DNA of 36,078 nucleotides. Source: Parabacteroides sp. PF5-6 (GTDB lineage Bacteria; Bacteroidota; Bacteroidia; Bacteroidales; Tannerellaceae). Below the pieces are notes generated by a model that was given only the letters and a program-made list of their open reading frames with translations, made no database searches and was not told the origin of the DNA. The DNA lies in NCBI RefSeq assembly GCF_029504695.1, contig NZ_JAQFIN010000020.1, positions 1 to 36,078 on the forward strand, in the 5' to 3' direction. A program made the position numbers and the translations under genes. Below are positions 15,762-24,353 of this stretch, one piece after another (position 1 is the stretch's first letter; every line of letters starts with the position of its first letter).

Positions 15762-16361
15762 CTAAGGTTTTACCCATTCTTTCAGATCAAAGTCATATCG
15801 GCGAATAACTTTTGCCGGATTTCCACCAACAACAGTATAAGGAGGCACAGATTTGGTAACAACGCTTCCTGCAGCGATTAATGAATGCGTTCCAATTCGA
15901 ATACCTTGGATAATACAACTATTTCCTCCAATCCAGACATCATCCTCTATAACTGTAAGCGTCGGAGTAACGCCTTGTTGGTTGATCGGGCGTGTGACAT
16001 CTTTATAGTTATGAGTTAGACCTGTTATTTGAGAGTCTCCACCCATTATTACGTTATTACCAATTATAACAGGACCTACAATTTTCCCTCGCGTGTTTAT
16101 GTATGAATTATCTCCAATGATAATATCTCCCATTTGATTGTTAAGCAGTGCATAGTCTTCAATGATGCTTCTGTTACCCAATACAAGTTTTTTGGAAGGA
16201 ATAAGGTCTAGTCTAGCCGAGCGTCTGATAATGGAGCCTTTCCCTCTTTTTATTCCAAAAGGAATTACAAAAATACGTGCCCATAACCGTGGTCGGGATG
16301 CATAGGGATGGATGATCAAACGATGCAAAAAAAGTTTGAATTTGGGGTGATTCTCTAACAT
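15762..16361 (-). CDS. Hexapeptide-repeat O-acetyltransferase
   Basis: The protein is 199 residues from the ATG at 16359-16361; an in-frame TTG two codons earlier is less likely. The C-terminal half is a left-handed beta-helix acyltransferase with repeated I/V-G-x-x-x hexapeptides (IIGDNSYI, VIGNNVIMGG, DDVWIGGNSCIIQGIRIG). It ends with the typical SVVTKSVPPYTVVGGNPAKVIRRY. It likely acetylates a sugar of the exopolysaccharide with acetyl-CoA in the cytoplasm. It is the last gene of the - arm and starts 8 bp after the preceding glycosyltransferase stop. Confidence 0.9.
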   Translation of the reverse strand: MLENHPKFKLFLHRLIIHPYASRPRLWARIFVIPFGIKRGKGSIIRRSARLDLIPSKKLVLGNRSIIEDYALLNNQMGDIIIGDNSYINTRGKIVGPVIIGNNVIMGGDSQITGLTHNYKDVTRPINQQGVTPTLTVIEDDVWIGGNSCIIQGIRIGTHSLIAAGSVVTKSVPPYTVVGGNPAKVIRRYDFDLKEWVKP

Positions 16362-16369
16362 GGACAATC

Positions 16370-17581
16370 TTATGAATTGTTGTTTTTGTTTGTTTGAAAC
16401 TGGTCAATAATCTTATATATCTTTTCAACACTATGTCCCCAGCTATGTGTATGGGCAAAATCAATGCGATTATTTCTCTTTACTTCATCTTTGACTTCTG
16501 TTAGTGCCTCATCTATATGATACAGATACTCTTCGAGGGTATTGGCTAAGAATACATGACGACTGAAAATGTCTCTCATCGTATGTGTGCTAGTGGCCAC
16601 TGTAGGTTTCCCCATTGCTAAATATTCATCAATTTTCAATGGATAGTTTCCGTCTGTAATTTCATTTACTTTTTGGGGATTAATACATACATCAAAGCCT
16701 GTAATATATGCAGGTAATGTTTCCATCGGCTTTTTACCTAAGAAGTATACGTTTTTTAATTGATGTAAAGGAAGTTGTGTGAATTTTTCGTCTTCTGGAC
16801 CTACAAATACAAAGTTGTAGTTGGGCCGTTCTTGCGCCATTTTATATAGGAGCTCCCCGTCCAGACGTGAAGACGCTAATGCTCCCACATAACCAATGAT
16901 TGGATGTGGTATCGATGCTAAATCTTCAGGAATTGCCCATGGCTTACTGGAGTCATATAATACTAAATTTACCCCTGTTTCAATAGGGTAGGTATGAGGA
17001 TTATAATGGGAGAAATGCTCGGCAAAATAAGTTGAGTTGGTGATGACAATATCCGATTTTGCGGCCAATAAAGGCTCTAAGCGGCGACCATGTCTTTTCC
17101 AATAAGGATTATTCAATACAAAATCACGACAGTAGTATATGGAAACGGATGGTTTGATGAGTTCTTTCAGGTAGAAACTACGGTAGATATCCGTATCGAT
17201 AATATGAATACAATCACTGAATCCCAATTCTGTAATAGCAGCTAATATCCGATTGGCTATTTTTTTGTTATTTATTTCATTAAAAACATTAAATAGCCAT
17301 GCGGGAAGTTGATTTACTGAAAACACAGAGAAAGGACAATCTACGATCCACAGATTTTTATTGACCTGTCTTAGAGCAGAAGTACGTCCTTTTATGACAT
17401 CCAGTCGATGTCGATAGGAGTAATTATCTTCTCCTTTTAATAGGGAAATATGATCTAAAGGGGTATTCAAATAGAGAACCCTATTGTTTTTTGAGAGTTC
17501 CAAAGTCGTGTTGTTAATTGTACTCCCAATCTCAATGTCCCAGTTTTGTTGACTGGTTATGATGAAATCTCTCTTAATCAT
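16370..17581 (-). CDS. GT-B glycosyltransferase (family 1-like)
   Basis: This 403-residue probable retaining GT-B enzyme has HPIIGYVGALASSRLDGELL at the start of the C-terminal Rossmann half, FVFVGPEDE, and the donor-binding region YPLKIDEYLAMGKPTVATST. No membrane helix is evident. It is one of three consecutive glycosyltransferases on the - arm, 6 bp downstream of the next one. Base composition is visibly AT-richer than the flanking housekeeping genes. Substrate is unknown. Confidence 0.88.
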   Translation of the reverse strand: MIKRDFIITSQQNWDIEIGSTINNTTLELSKNNRVLYLNTPLDHISLLKGEDNYSYRHRLDVIKGRTSALRQVNKNLWIVDCPFSVFSVNQLPAWLFNVFNEINNKKIANRILAAITELGFSDCIHIIDTDIYRSFYLKELIKPSVSIYYCRDFVLNNPYWKRHGRRLEPLLAAKSDIVITNSTYFAEHFSHYNPHTYPIETGVNLVLYDSSKPWAIPEDLASIPHPIIGYVGALASSRLDGELLYKMAQERPNYNFVFVGPEDEKFTQLPLHQLKNVYFLGKKPMETLPAYITGFDVCINPQKVNEITDGNYPLKIDEYLAMGKPTVATSTHTMRDIFSRHVFLANTLEEYLYHIDEALTEVKDEVKRNNRIDFAHTHSWGHSVEKIYKIIDQFQTNKNNNS

Positions 17582-17587
17582 AGTTTT

Positions 17588-18712
17588 TTATTTTGAAGAT
17601 ACTACCTCTTTATAAATCGCTAAGGTGTTGATCGCTGTCTGTTCCCAAGAGAACTTCTTTACCCGATCCAGACCATAAGCGACCTGCTCATTATATAAGG
17701 CTTGATCATTCTCTAATCGGAGGATGGCTTCGGATATGGCTTCCGGTTTAAACGGATCGACCAGGATGGCTCCTTCGCCAGCAATCTCAGGCATGGCTGA
17801 GGTGTCGCTGGTAATTACCGGCGTGGCACAGGCCATAGCTTCGAGCGAGGGGATACCAAAACTTTCTCGCAGCGAGGTATAAAGGAAAATATAAGCCCCG
17901 TTATACAAGGCTACCAGGTCTTTGTTGTAAATATATCCCGGATAACTTAGGTAGGGCTTGATCTCTTGTATGCCTTCTTCTTGCAGGATGGAGTCGATGA
18001 AGTCTTCTTTCAGATCCGCGATTAACAACTTCCGCTTATGCGTCGACTGTTGCAGATACTGACTGTAGGCTTTCAATACTCGGGGTGTGTTTTTCTTCGG
18101 ATCGGTATTGCCTAAGAAAAACAGATAATCATCCGTATCGATATACTTGTGAATAACTTCTTTGTCTTTGGGTTGAGGAGCAAAGTAGGGATTATATCCG
18201 TTATAAACAGCCACCACCTGTTCCTCGGGCAGGTTTAAGCTTTGACAGATATGCTGTCGTTCGAAATTAGAAACCGTAATGATCTTACGACATTTGTTCA
18301 GAATGCGAGGCACCACCAGGCGCCTGTAGTGCCAACCCATCTCCTGGTACCAGGACTTGCTGCTGGATTGCCGTTTCTCCAGGAAAATGATGTCATGCAA
18401 GGTTAATACCAGAGGAACCGGACAATGGATCGGTGCCGTATTACTCGTGCAATGCAAAAGGTCAGCCTTGACTTTGGCAACGGCACGCGGCAGTGCCACC
18501 TGCTCCCATAGCGGATAAGTCGGGCAGCTCACTTCGATAATATGCATATTCTCCGAGTCGGAAACGCACTTATCTTCTCCGGGGCTGACAAAGACGAAAT
18601 ATTCATTCTCTTTATCTAACTGTTGCAGTTGCCTAACCGTTTCTAAGGCAACGAAGTCCATCCCGTGTTTATTCGTACGGAAAATCCGTTGAGCTTCTAT
18701 GGCAATACGCAT
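17588..18712 (-). CDS. Family 4 glycosyltransferase
   Basis: This 374-residue GT-B enzyme has the N-terminal MRIAIEAQRIFRTNKHGMDF (glycine-poor acceptor loop) and FFLGNTDPKKNTPRVL at the donor domain. The EX7E motif lies in ESFGIPSLEAMACATPVITS, with GEGAILVDPF after it. Such proteins commonly transfer mannose, galactose or glucose to lipid-linked glycans. It starts 14 bp after the upstream glycosyltransferase stop and ends 6 bp before the next start, so it is co-operonic. Confidence 0.9.
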   Translation of the reverse strand: MRIAIEAQRIFRTNKHGMDFVALETVRQLQQLDKENEYFVFVSPGEDKCVSDSENMHIIEVSCPTYPLWEQVALPRAVAKVKADLLHCTSNTAPIHCPVPLVLTLHDIIFLEKRQSSSKSWYQEMGWHYRRLVVPRILNKCRKIITVSNFERQHICQSLNLPEEQVVAVYNGYNPYFAPQPKDKEVIHKYIDTDDYLFFLGNTDPKKNTPRVLKAYSQYLQQSTHKRKLLIADLKEDFIDSILQEEGIQEIKPYLSYPGYIYNKDLVALYNGAYIFLYTSLRESFGIPSLEAMACATPVITSDTSAMPEIAGEGAILVDPFKPEAISEAILRLENDQALYNEQVAYGLDRVKKFSWEQTAINTLAIYKEVVSSK

Positions 18713-18726
18713 GACTATGTGAGGTA

Positions 18727-19938
18727 TTAATTGTATTTATGTTCGGTATGGATAAACTCTTTAGAGGCTCCGCGCAGGCGGAAGAAGTTCAGGAACATCA
18801 AGATAAACAATATGGGTAAGCTTAAAATCGCATTGCGCAATTTCTTGTCTACCAGGTAATCAGGTATAGCCATACTGAAGGTGATGCACAACATCAATAG
18901 TAGTCCCCACCACTTGATCGACATCGTCCAATCCATCCAGGTCATAAACAGGGCCAATAAGGTAATGAAACCGAACAGGATCACACGGGGGAACATCATC
19001 CATTGGAACAGTTTATTACAATAGTCCCATTTGCCGCGCAACATAGACAGAGGCAATGATCCAATACCGGAGAATAGGTTGGTGAACTGCGTGGCCAACC
19101 AGCGGCGACGTTGCTGGTAGAAGCTGGCTTTATTCGCCACCTTTTCATCGTACGTATAGACATTCTCCAGGTATTCAATGTAGATGTTTTGTTTCAGAAG
19201 GATCATCTCTAACTGTTTATCCACACCGACATGCTTGGCTTCCCAGATACTTTCTTTAAACAGATCGTATTCAAATGCCATACCCGAACCTACCAATCCG
19301 GAAGAGAATCCCAGACGCGTATGTCCTTTTCGGAAGATCGAGTTGTTGATCTCCTCACTGACCGCATCCAATACCGCTACACTGGTATTGCTGTTTTTTG
19401 CCACACGATGGGTTTGTACAGCGGCACATCCGGAATAGAATGCGTCGTTGATCCGGTCTAAAAAGTCCGGATCCACCACATTGTCGGCATCCATAATCAC
19501 GACCACATCGAATTTCATTTTCTTTTCTTCAATGTAATCCATTGCTTTCCGTAGCGCGTTGGTCTTTGAACTATTGGGCAGATTAATCTCCACCACATGT
19601 GCTGAACTCTCTATTAACTTTCGATTGGTCTCTTCGGTCATTTGGTCGGAGATGACAATTACCTCGAACAACTCCCGAGGATAGGCCTGCAGCAAGAATG
19701 TTTTGACAGAGTTCATGATTACCACATCCTCTCTGTATGCAGGAAATAATACGGCATAGCGATATTTTTTCTTCGCTGTCGGATACTGGTATTTTCTTTT
19801 GCGCAGAGAAAAAAGCGCAAAGATAAAAAGGTATAATACGGAAATAAGAAAAATAAGAAATACAATGGCTTCTCCAACTAACCATATATTCTCATTCTTT
19901 TGTATCCACTCATTTCCCATTAAGAGATATTGTTCCAT
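18727..19938 (-). CDS. Membrane-bound family 2 glycosyltransferase, - arm
   Basis: This 403-residue protein has an N-terminal membrane helix (about 20-42), a GT-A domain with AVLFPAYREDV, VISDQMTEETN, the DxD motif in VVIMDADN and QQRRRW, then C-terminal helices ending EFIHTEHKYN. It is a paralogue of the + arm gene at 9829. The first ATG overlaps the polymerase gene by 29 bp. A second ATG at 19920 (residue 7) would reduce this to 11 bp and is also plausible. The overlap indicates translational coupling. Confidence 0.9.
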   Translation of the reverse strand: MEQYLLMGNEWIQKNENIWLVGEAIVFLIFLISVLYLFIFALFSLRKRKYQYPTAKKKYRYAVLFPAYREDVVIMNSVKTFLLQAYPRELFEVIVISDQMTEETNRKLIESSAHVVEINLPNSSKTNALRKAMDYIEEKKMKFDVVVIMDADNVVDPDFLDRINDAFYSGCAAVQTHRVAKNSNTSVAVLDAVSEEINNSIFRKGHTRLGFSSGLVGSGMAFEYDLFKESIWEAKHVGVDKQLEMILLKQNIYIEYLENVYTYDEKVANKASFYQQRRRWLATQFTNLFSGIGSLPLSMLRGKWDYCNKLFQWMMFPRVILFGFITLLALFMTWMDWTMSIKWWGLLLMLCITFSMAIPDYLVDKKLRNAILSLPILFILMFLNFFRLRGASKEFIHTEHKYN

Positions 19939-21385
19939 ATGTCTTATTTTTTTCTTTTAATCGTTCTATTTCTTTGTCAAAATATTCTCCTTTTAGTACC
20001 AATGCTAATCCGGTATAAGCAATGATAGCAGTTGGGAATTGTCCCCAAAATGGATTACCATAGGCACTGATGAACATGCCGAATATCCCACATAGGAATC
20101 CGGAAAGAACACCTTTTAGTTCTTTATTCTTTACTTTAAACATCAGGATCCAGCATCCCTTGACTATAACCAAGAAGTGAATTGCTAAATAGAGGATGAG
20201 CCCGATAATTCCTGTTTCTACCCAGATCTTGACATACCAGGAGTCGTTTGGGATCATAGTAGTTAGTCTAATAGAGATATCTTTGTTCTCTCCGCCGGAT
20301 AAACCTAGTCCCTCTCCGAAAGGTTTGTCTTTTAGATGGGCAGCTAATATTTTCTGGTTTTCTTTGCGCACATTGAAAGAGGCGTCTTCTGTAGGCCTAA
20401 AAGCCGTTCGCATCCTTCGTATTTGTTGATTGCCTTCACCTATAGTCGTAAAGGCAAAAAATACATAAATGACAAGCAGAGCAAAACCAGAAATAGTGAG
20501 GATTTTATAGTTTTTACTGACGATAGCAAAAAGTGCTAATCCGGCTAAAGGAACGACCATCGCCCCTCGAGTACCTGAAAGGAACATCGCATAAATGGAG
20601 AGGAGAGATACGATAAAATAGAAACACTTTAGGAAGCTATTCTTGAAATAACAGGCTGTAATAAAGAAGATTACTCCAGCACACCCCATGTTCGAGCCAA
20701 AATTACTCGCATCGGTGAAAAAAGAGAAATAGCGTGTGCCTGAGTGTATCAGGTGTGTTAAATATCCGCCATTGTTTAGCCACCGAGCTTCTGCATAATC
20801 AAATCCTAAACTTCGTTGCATGAATGCTTTGGCGCAGGCCAAGAGTGTAAAAATGGCTAAAGTAAATAGGATGTGTTTGACGTATTTGTATTTATTGAAA
20901 AGCAAAGCTACAATGAGTGCGATCACAATCCCGTTGATGGCTAAGCCTCTAGACAAAACCCATGCCTTGACAACCCCAGAAGGGTTGTAGATTTCTGCCA
21001 GGCAATAGAGCATCCATATAAAGCATCCAATAGTTAAAATATTGATAGCGTACGACCATTCAATATTCCGGAGCAGAGCTGTATGAATGAATATTAAGAC
21101 CAGAGTGCTTGCCATAAGGGTATCCATTAAAAAACTAATTCCTGAGATATCCACATATCGACTAATCCCCATAACAAAATAGTTCAATGTAAAAATAAAG
21201 AAAAATAAAGTGATAGGCTCTTTTATAGTCTGTACTAAAAGAATCAAGAGAAATGGAATGATCACAATAGCCCATGTCATCCCCATCTGACTGCGCAGCA
21301 GAGAAAGGATGATGCCTATCAACCCTGGTAATAAAAGCAGGTTGATGGTCTTGAGCTTATTGATGGATGTTCCTGTTTTCTCCAT
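19910..21385 (-). CDS. wzy: O-antigen polymerase/ligase-type membrane protein (Wzy-like)
   Basis: This 491-residue integral membrane protein has about 10-12 hydrophobic segments and one large periplasmic loop (about 320-385) before the final helices, including EGLGLSGGENKDIS. This is the topology of the Wzy_C/WaaL superfamily. FLSGTRGAMVVPLAGLALFA in the middle is characteristic. It would polymerise repeat units on the periplasmic side. It sits between the co-polymerase gene (6-bp gap) and a glycosyltransferase it overlaps. Ligase and polymerase cannot be told apart by sequence alone; the neighbours favour polymerase. Confidence 0.85.
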   Translation of the reverse strand: MEKTGTSINKLKTINLLLLPGLIGIILSLLRSQMGMTWAIVIIPFLLILLVQTIKEPITLFFFIFTLNYFVMGISRYVDISGISFLMDTLMASTLVLIFIHTALLRNIEWSYAINILTIGCFIWMLYCLAEIYNPSGVVKAWVLSRGLAINGIVIALIVALLFNKYKYVKHILFTLAIFTLLACAKAFMQRSLGFDYAEARWLNNGGYLTHLIHSGTRYFSFFTDASNFGSNMGCAGVIFFITACYFKNSFLKCFYFIVSLLSIYAMFLSGTRGAMVVPLAGLALFAIVSKNYKILTISGFALLVIYVFFAFTTIGEGNQQIRRMRTAFRPTEDASFNVRKENQKILAAHLKDKPFGEGLGLSGGENKDISIRLTTMIPNDSWYVKIWVETGIIGLILYLAIHFLVIVKGCWILMFKVKNKELKGVLSGFLCGIFGMFISAYGNPFWGQFPTAIIAYTGLALVLKGEYFDKEIERLKEKNKTYGTISLNGK

Positions 21386-21391
21386 AAAATA

Positions 21392-23548
21392 TTATTTAAC
21401 AGCAGTTTCACTGGAAGTGAGCCCCATATAGATCACCCGGTTTGCGGTTGTCCGGATTGAGTTTTCCGGAGGCAATTGCCCGGTGAAATCTTCAACAGCT
21501 TCACGGGTTGCGTTGTTCAGGTATATAAAGAGAGGAGCATCTCCAGCCATTTCATTGAGATAACGAATAAATTCTTCGTCACTAATTTTCCACACCCGTT
21601 GCGCGTTGGCCACGAGGATATTTACATCCGCTTTTTTCAATAAAGACACAGGGATGCTGTTTCTGTAAACAGCAGGATATTCAACCAATACAATATTGGC
21701 ATGGCCCGCACCCTCTGTACCGTTATGCAACATACTGAAATCCGTTGCTTGTATGAAATTTTTATTTTTCTCTTCGTCAATACTGATATGTTGGGCAATA
21801 AGTCCCTGATCTTCCCATTGCTCGAGCAGGTAGTTCGAAACAAAACTTTTCCCCTCCCTATCTTCAATACTTAATATATTGATATAAATAGGTCTGTCGG
21901 GTTTGAGATAGCTATTTAACCGATTACAGATATAAGTAGCTGATATACGATTACAAGCTTTGATATATCCACGATATTTCAATTGGATATTTCCGGTGAA
22001 CGCTCCTAATACCGGCATTTTTGTTAAGCGACGCGTTCTTTCTGCATCCCGTAAAGTTCTATCCAATAATTCAATCATTAGGTTACATCCGACAATAAAG
22101 ATGATACTGCCGACAAAGGATGCAATAATAAAAAGCAAACGTTTACTCCCTTCGCTCGTAAGTGGGAAGGTGGGGGGAGAGATGGTGTTGAGATTAGATG
22201 AACTTAGTTGAATGTTTTTTTGACGCAACTTTGCTAAGTTCAAAGCATGCAATATCTCTAAGTATGTTTGTTCTGTAATTCGGATTTCTCTTTCTCTTCG
22301 ATTTAATTGTGTCCCAACTGGTGAGAATATGCGATATTCACTTAAGAACTCATCCCGGCGTTTGTCTAATATGTTTAGTTCTGCTTCTGCTCGGGTACTT
22401 CTGATAAGCTCTTCTAACCATTTGGTTACTAGGTCGTCAACAGCAACTCCTTCTTTCGAGTACTTAAATTCTTCCAATTCTTCTGTTAAAAGGGCTATGT
22501 TCTTCTCAATAGTTCTTAATTGCCCTCGGTAATTTTCTAATTCACTATTTGCTTCCAGATCATCTCCAATGCCAAATGTTTCAAGCTCTGTGATCTTACC
22601 ATTGATAGAGGATAATTCATTCAATGAATTAATGAATGCCGTATTTGAACGGATTAATTTTCCTCTGGTTTCCATTTGTTTCTCTAACTCTTGAACAAGT
22701 TTAGACGAACTCTCAAAATCCCTTAGGATTAACTCGTATCGATTGTTGAAATCAGAAAAAGAATTGGAGAGTGCTTTTGTTTGCTCTGAATAATTGATAA
22801 CACCGTTTTCTATATTGTATGCAGTCAGTTCATTCTCTTGAGTATTGAGATCTTGACGGACTTTCTCTAGCTCTTTTTCATAATGCTTAACGATATCATT
22901 GACCGTACGGTAGCGAATGCCGTCATAGGTTTTCACCAACTCATCATGTAAGAGTTTAACTGTGTTAAGGGCAATACCCGGATCGTCTGAAGTGTAAGAA
23001 ATCTCCACCAAGTCACTGTTCTGAATTCTTTTTACCGATGTTTTTTGTAAACTTTTATAACTGAAGTGAGGATTGGTTCCGTTGAATAACCTAAACAGAA
23101 AGTTTTTAGGATCTTCGTTTTTATATTGATTGAGTAGCTCTATTGTTTTCTCTAAGGAAGTTGTATCGATTAATGCAATAACTTCTGCAGGTACTATCTT
23201 CATTAAGTTCCTATAACTGCTTGCTTTGATATCCATATTATCTTCTTCCGTACTACCGTAGATCATGGATCGTGCAAACAAGTTTGTAGAGACATTTTCT
23301 AACGTACCTTTGGCTTGTGTCAAGTTTATCAGGTTGTCAAACGTATTGTTCAATACCACCGTATTTGGCTGGTCGGAATCTAGTGTGGAATTATAGGCAA
23401 TACCCGTATAGATACTCGTAGTAACGGTATAAGGCGTAGATAAAAACTTAGAGAAGTAGGCCACCAACGCTGTTACCACCAAACTACCTAAGATAATCTG
23501 GTATCTGATTCTATATAAGAAACGAGATATAAATAGAGTGATATCCAT
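21392..23548 (-). CDS. Wzz/Wzc-type co-polymerase with degraded kinase domain
   Basis: The protein has 718 residues. A Wzz domain with a first membrane helix (about 14-33) and a long coiled-coil periplasmic region lead to a second helix (about 470-492). A cytoplasmic P-loop-like domain (about 510-718) follows. The domain keeps GKS (K567) in LSIEDREGKSF but lacks the usual P-G-x-G-K-S spacing. DADLR of the Walker A' motif is replaced by IDEEK, and the Walker B region reads VEYPAV. The usual C-terminal tyrosine cluster is absent. It probably controls chain length and spans the envelope with the TolC-like neighbour (1-bp gap) without being an active BY-kinase. Confidence 0.88.
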   Translation of the reverse strand: MDITLFISRFLYRIRYQIILGSLVVTALVAYFSKFLSTPYTVTTSIYTGIAYNSTLDSDQPNTVVLNNTFDNLINLTQAKGTLENVSTNLFARSMIYGSTEEDNMDIKASSYRNLMKIVPAEVIALIDTTSLEKTIELLNQYKNEDPKNFLFRLFNGTNPHFSYKSLQKTSVKRIQNSDLVEISYTSDDPGIALNTVKLLHDELVKTYDGIRYRTVNDIVKHYEKELEKVRQDLNTQENELTAYNIENGVINYSEQTKALSNSFSDFNNRYELILRDFESSSKLVQELEKQMETRGKLIRSNTAFINSLNELSSINGKITELETFGIGDDLEANSELENYRGQLRTIEKNIALLTEELEEFKYSKEGVAVDDLVTKWLEELIRSTRAEAELNILDKRRDEFLSEYRIFSPVGTQLNRREREIRITEQTYLEILHALNLAKLRQKNIQLSSSNLNTISPPTFPLTSEGSKRLLFIIASFVGSIIFIVGCNLMIELLDRTLRDAERTRRLTKMPVLGAFTGNIQLKYRGYIKACNRISATYICNRLNSYLKPDRPIYINILSIEDREGKSFVSNYLLEQWEDQGLIAQHISIDEEKNKNFIQATDFSMLHNGTEGAGHANIVLVEYPAVYRNSIPVSLLKKADVNILVANAQRVWKISDEEFIRYLNEMAGDAPLFIYLNNATREAVEDFTGQLPPENSIRTTANRVIYMGLTSSETAVK

Positions 23549-23549
23549 A

Positions 23550-24335
23550 TTAGCGATTCATTATTTTTACATTCGTAAGCATTTCTAATAAAGTGATTGA
23601 GTTGTGCAACTCTGCGCGTCCTTCCTGATAACTGACAACAGCTCCTGAACGTCTGCTTCTTTCTAATGAAAGTTCGATGATTGAAATTCTTCCATTAATA
23701 AAATCTTGTTCGGAAATCTTCATTTGCGCATTATACAATGCCGCGGCATCCGATTTGGCTTTCAGGGTAGCTAGGATACTGATCACGCCATTGTAGGCTT
23801 CCAATATCATTAGTTTTCTCTCTTCAATCGACATGGCATATTCGTATTCGATCTTCCGTAACTTGGCCCGCTGCGCCTTTACTTTATGTTTCTGGCTGAA
23901 CAGATCGCCGATGGGTATATATAATGTAAGGCCGGCATAGCCGGTATGCTGGTTACTACCCGTGCTGGTGAGAAACTGGGGATCCTCAGTGGTGGATTGT
24001 GAGGTGAGTGATGCTATCCTCCCATATTGATAGGAACCAACGATCCGGAAATAATCCAGCCACTTCCTTTGGGCAATCACCAGATTGGCCTGTTCTTCAT
24101 CGCGGTTGGCTTCGTAGCGTTGCACGGATGGGTGGTCGTAGACGGATTGCAGGAAGACTTCCAACGGAGGAAGTTGCACCCGCTCATAATCACCCAGCAT
24201 CGCTTGTATGGAGTCGGTGCCCGTGTCGGCAGCAGTCACGGCAACAATTGTTTTATTGTCTGTGGTCTTTTTCTGTCCGTAAATCAGTAGGGATGGACAA
24301 AGAAGTAGGAATAGAATAATAACGGTGTGCTTCAT
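23550..24335 (-). CDS. Half-length TolC-family outer membrane protein
   Basis: The protein is 261 residues from the ATG at 24333-24335; an upstream in-frame GTG is less likely. A signal peptide (about 1-20, ending LLIYGQ) is followed by LPPLEVFLQSVYDHPSVQRYEANRDE, a TolC-like helical hairpin, a beta-hairpin region (YAGLTLYIPIGDLFSQ) and long helices ending in LEMLTNVKIMN. TolC/OEP proteins are usually 400-480 residues with two such repeats; here there is one. It likely forms the outer-membrane exit for the polysaccharide. It is flanked by the sugar transferase and the co-polymerase in the same operon. Confidence 0.85.
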   Translation of the reverse strand: MKHTVIILFLLLCPSLLIYGQKKTTDNKTIVAVTAADTGTDSIQAMLGDYERVQLPPLEVFLQSVYDHPSVQRYEANRDEEQANLVIAQRKWLDYFRIVGSYQYGRIASLTSQSTTEDPQFLTSTGSNQHTGYAGLTLYIPIGDLFSQKHKVKAQRAKLRKIEYEYAMSIEERKLMILEAYNGVISILATLKAKSDAAALYNAQMKISEQDFINGRISIIELSLERSRRSGAVVSYQEGRAELHNSITLLEMLTNVKIMNR

Positions 24336-24353
24336 AAGTAACACGTTTAGCGC

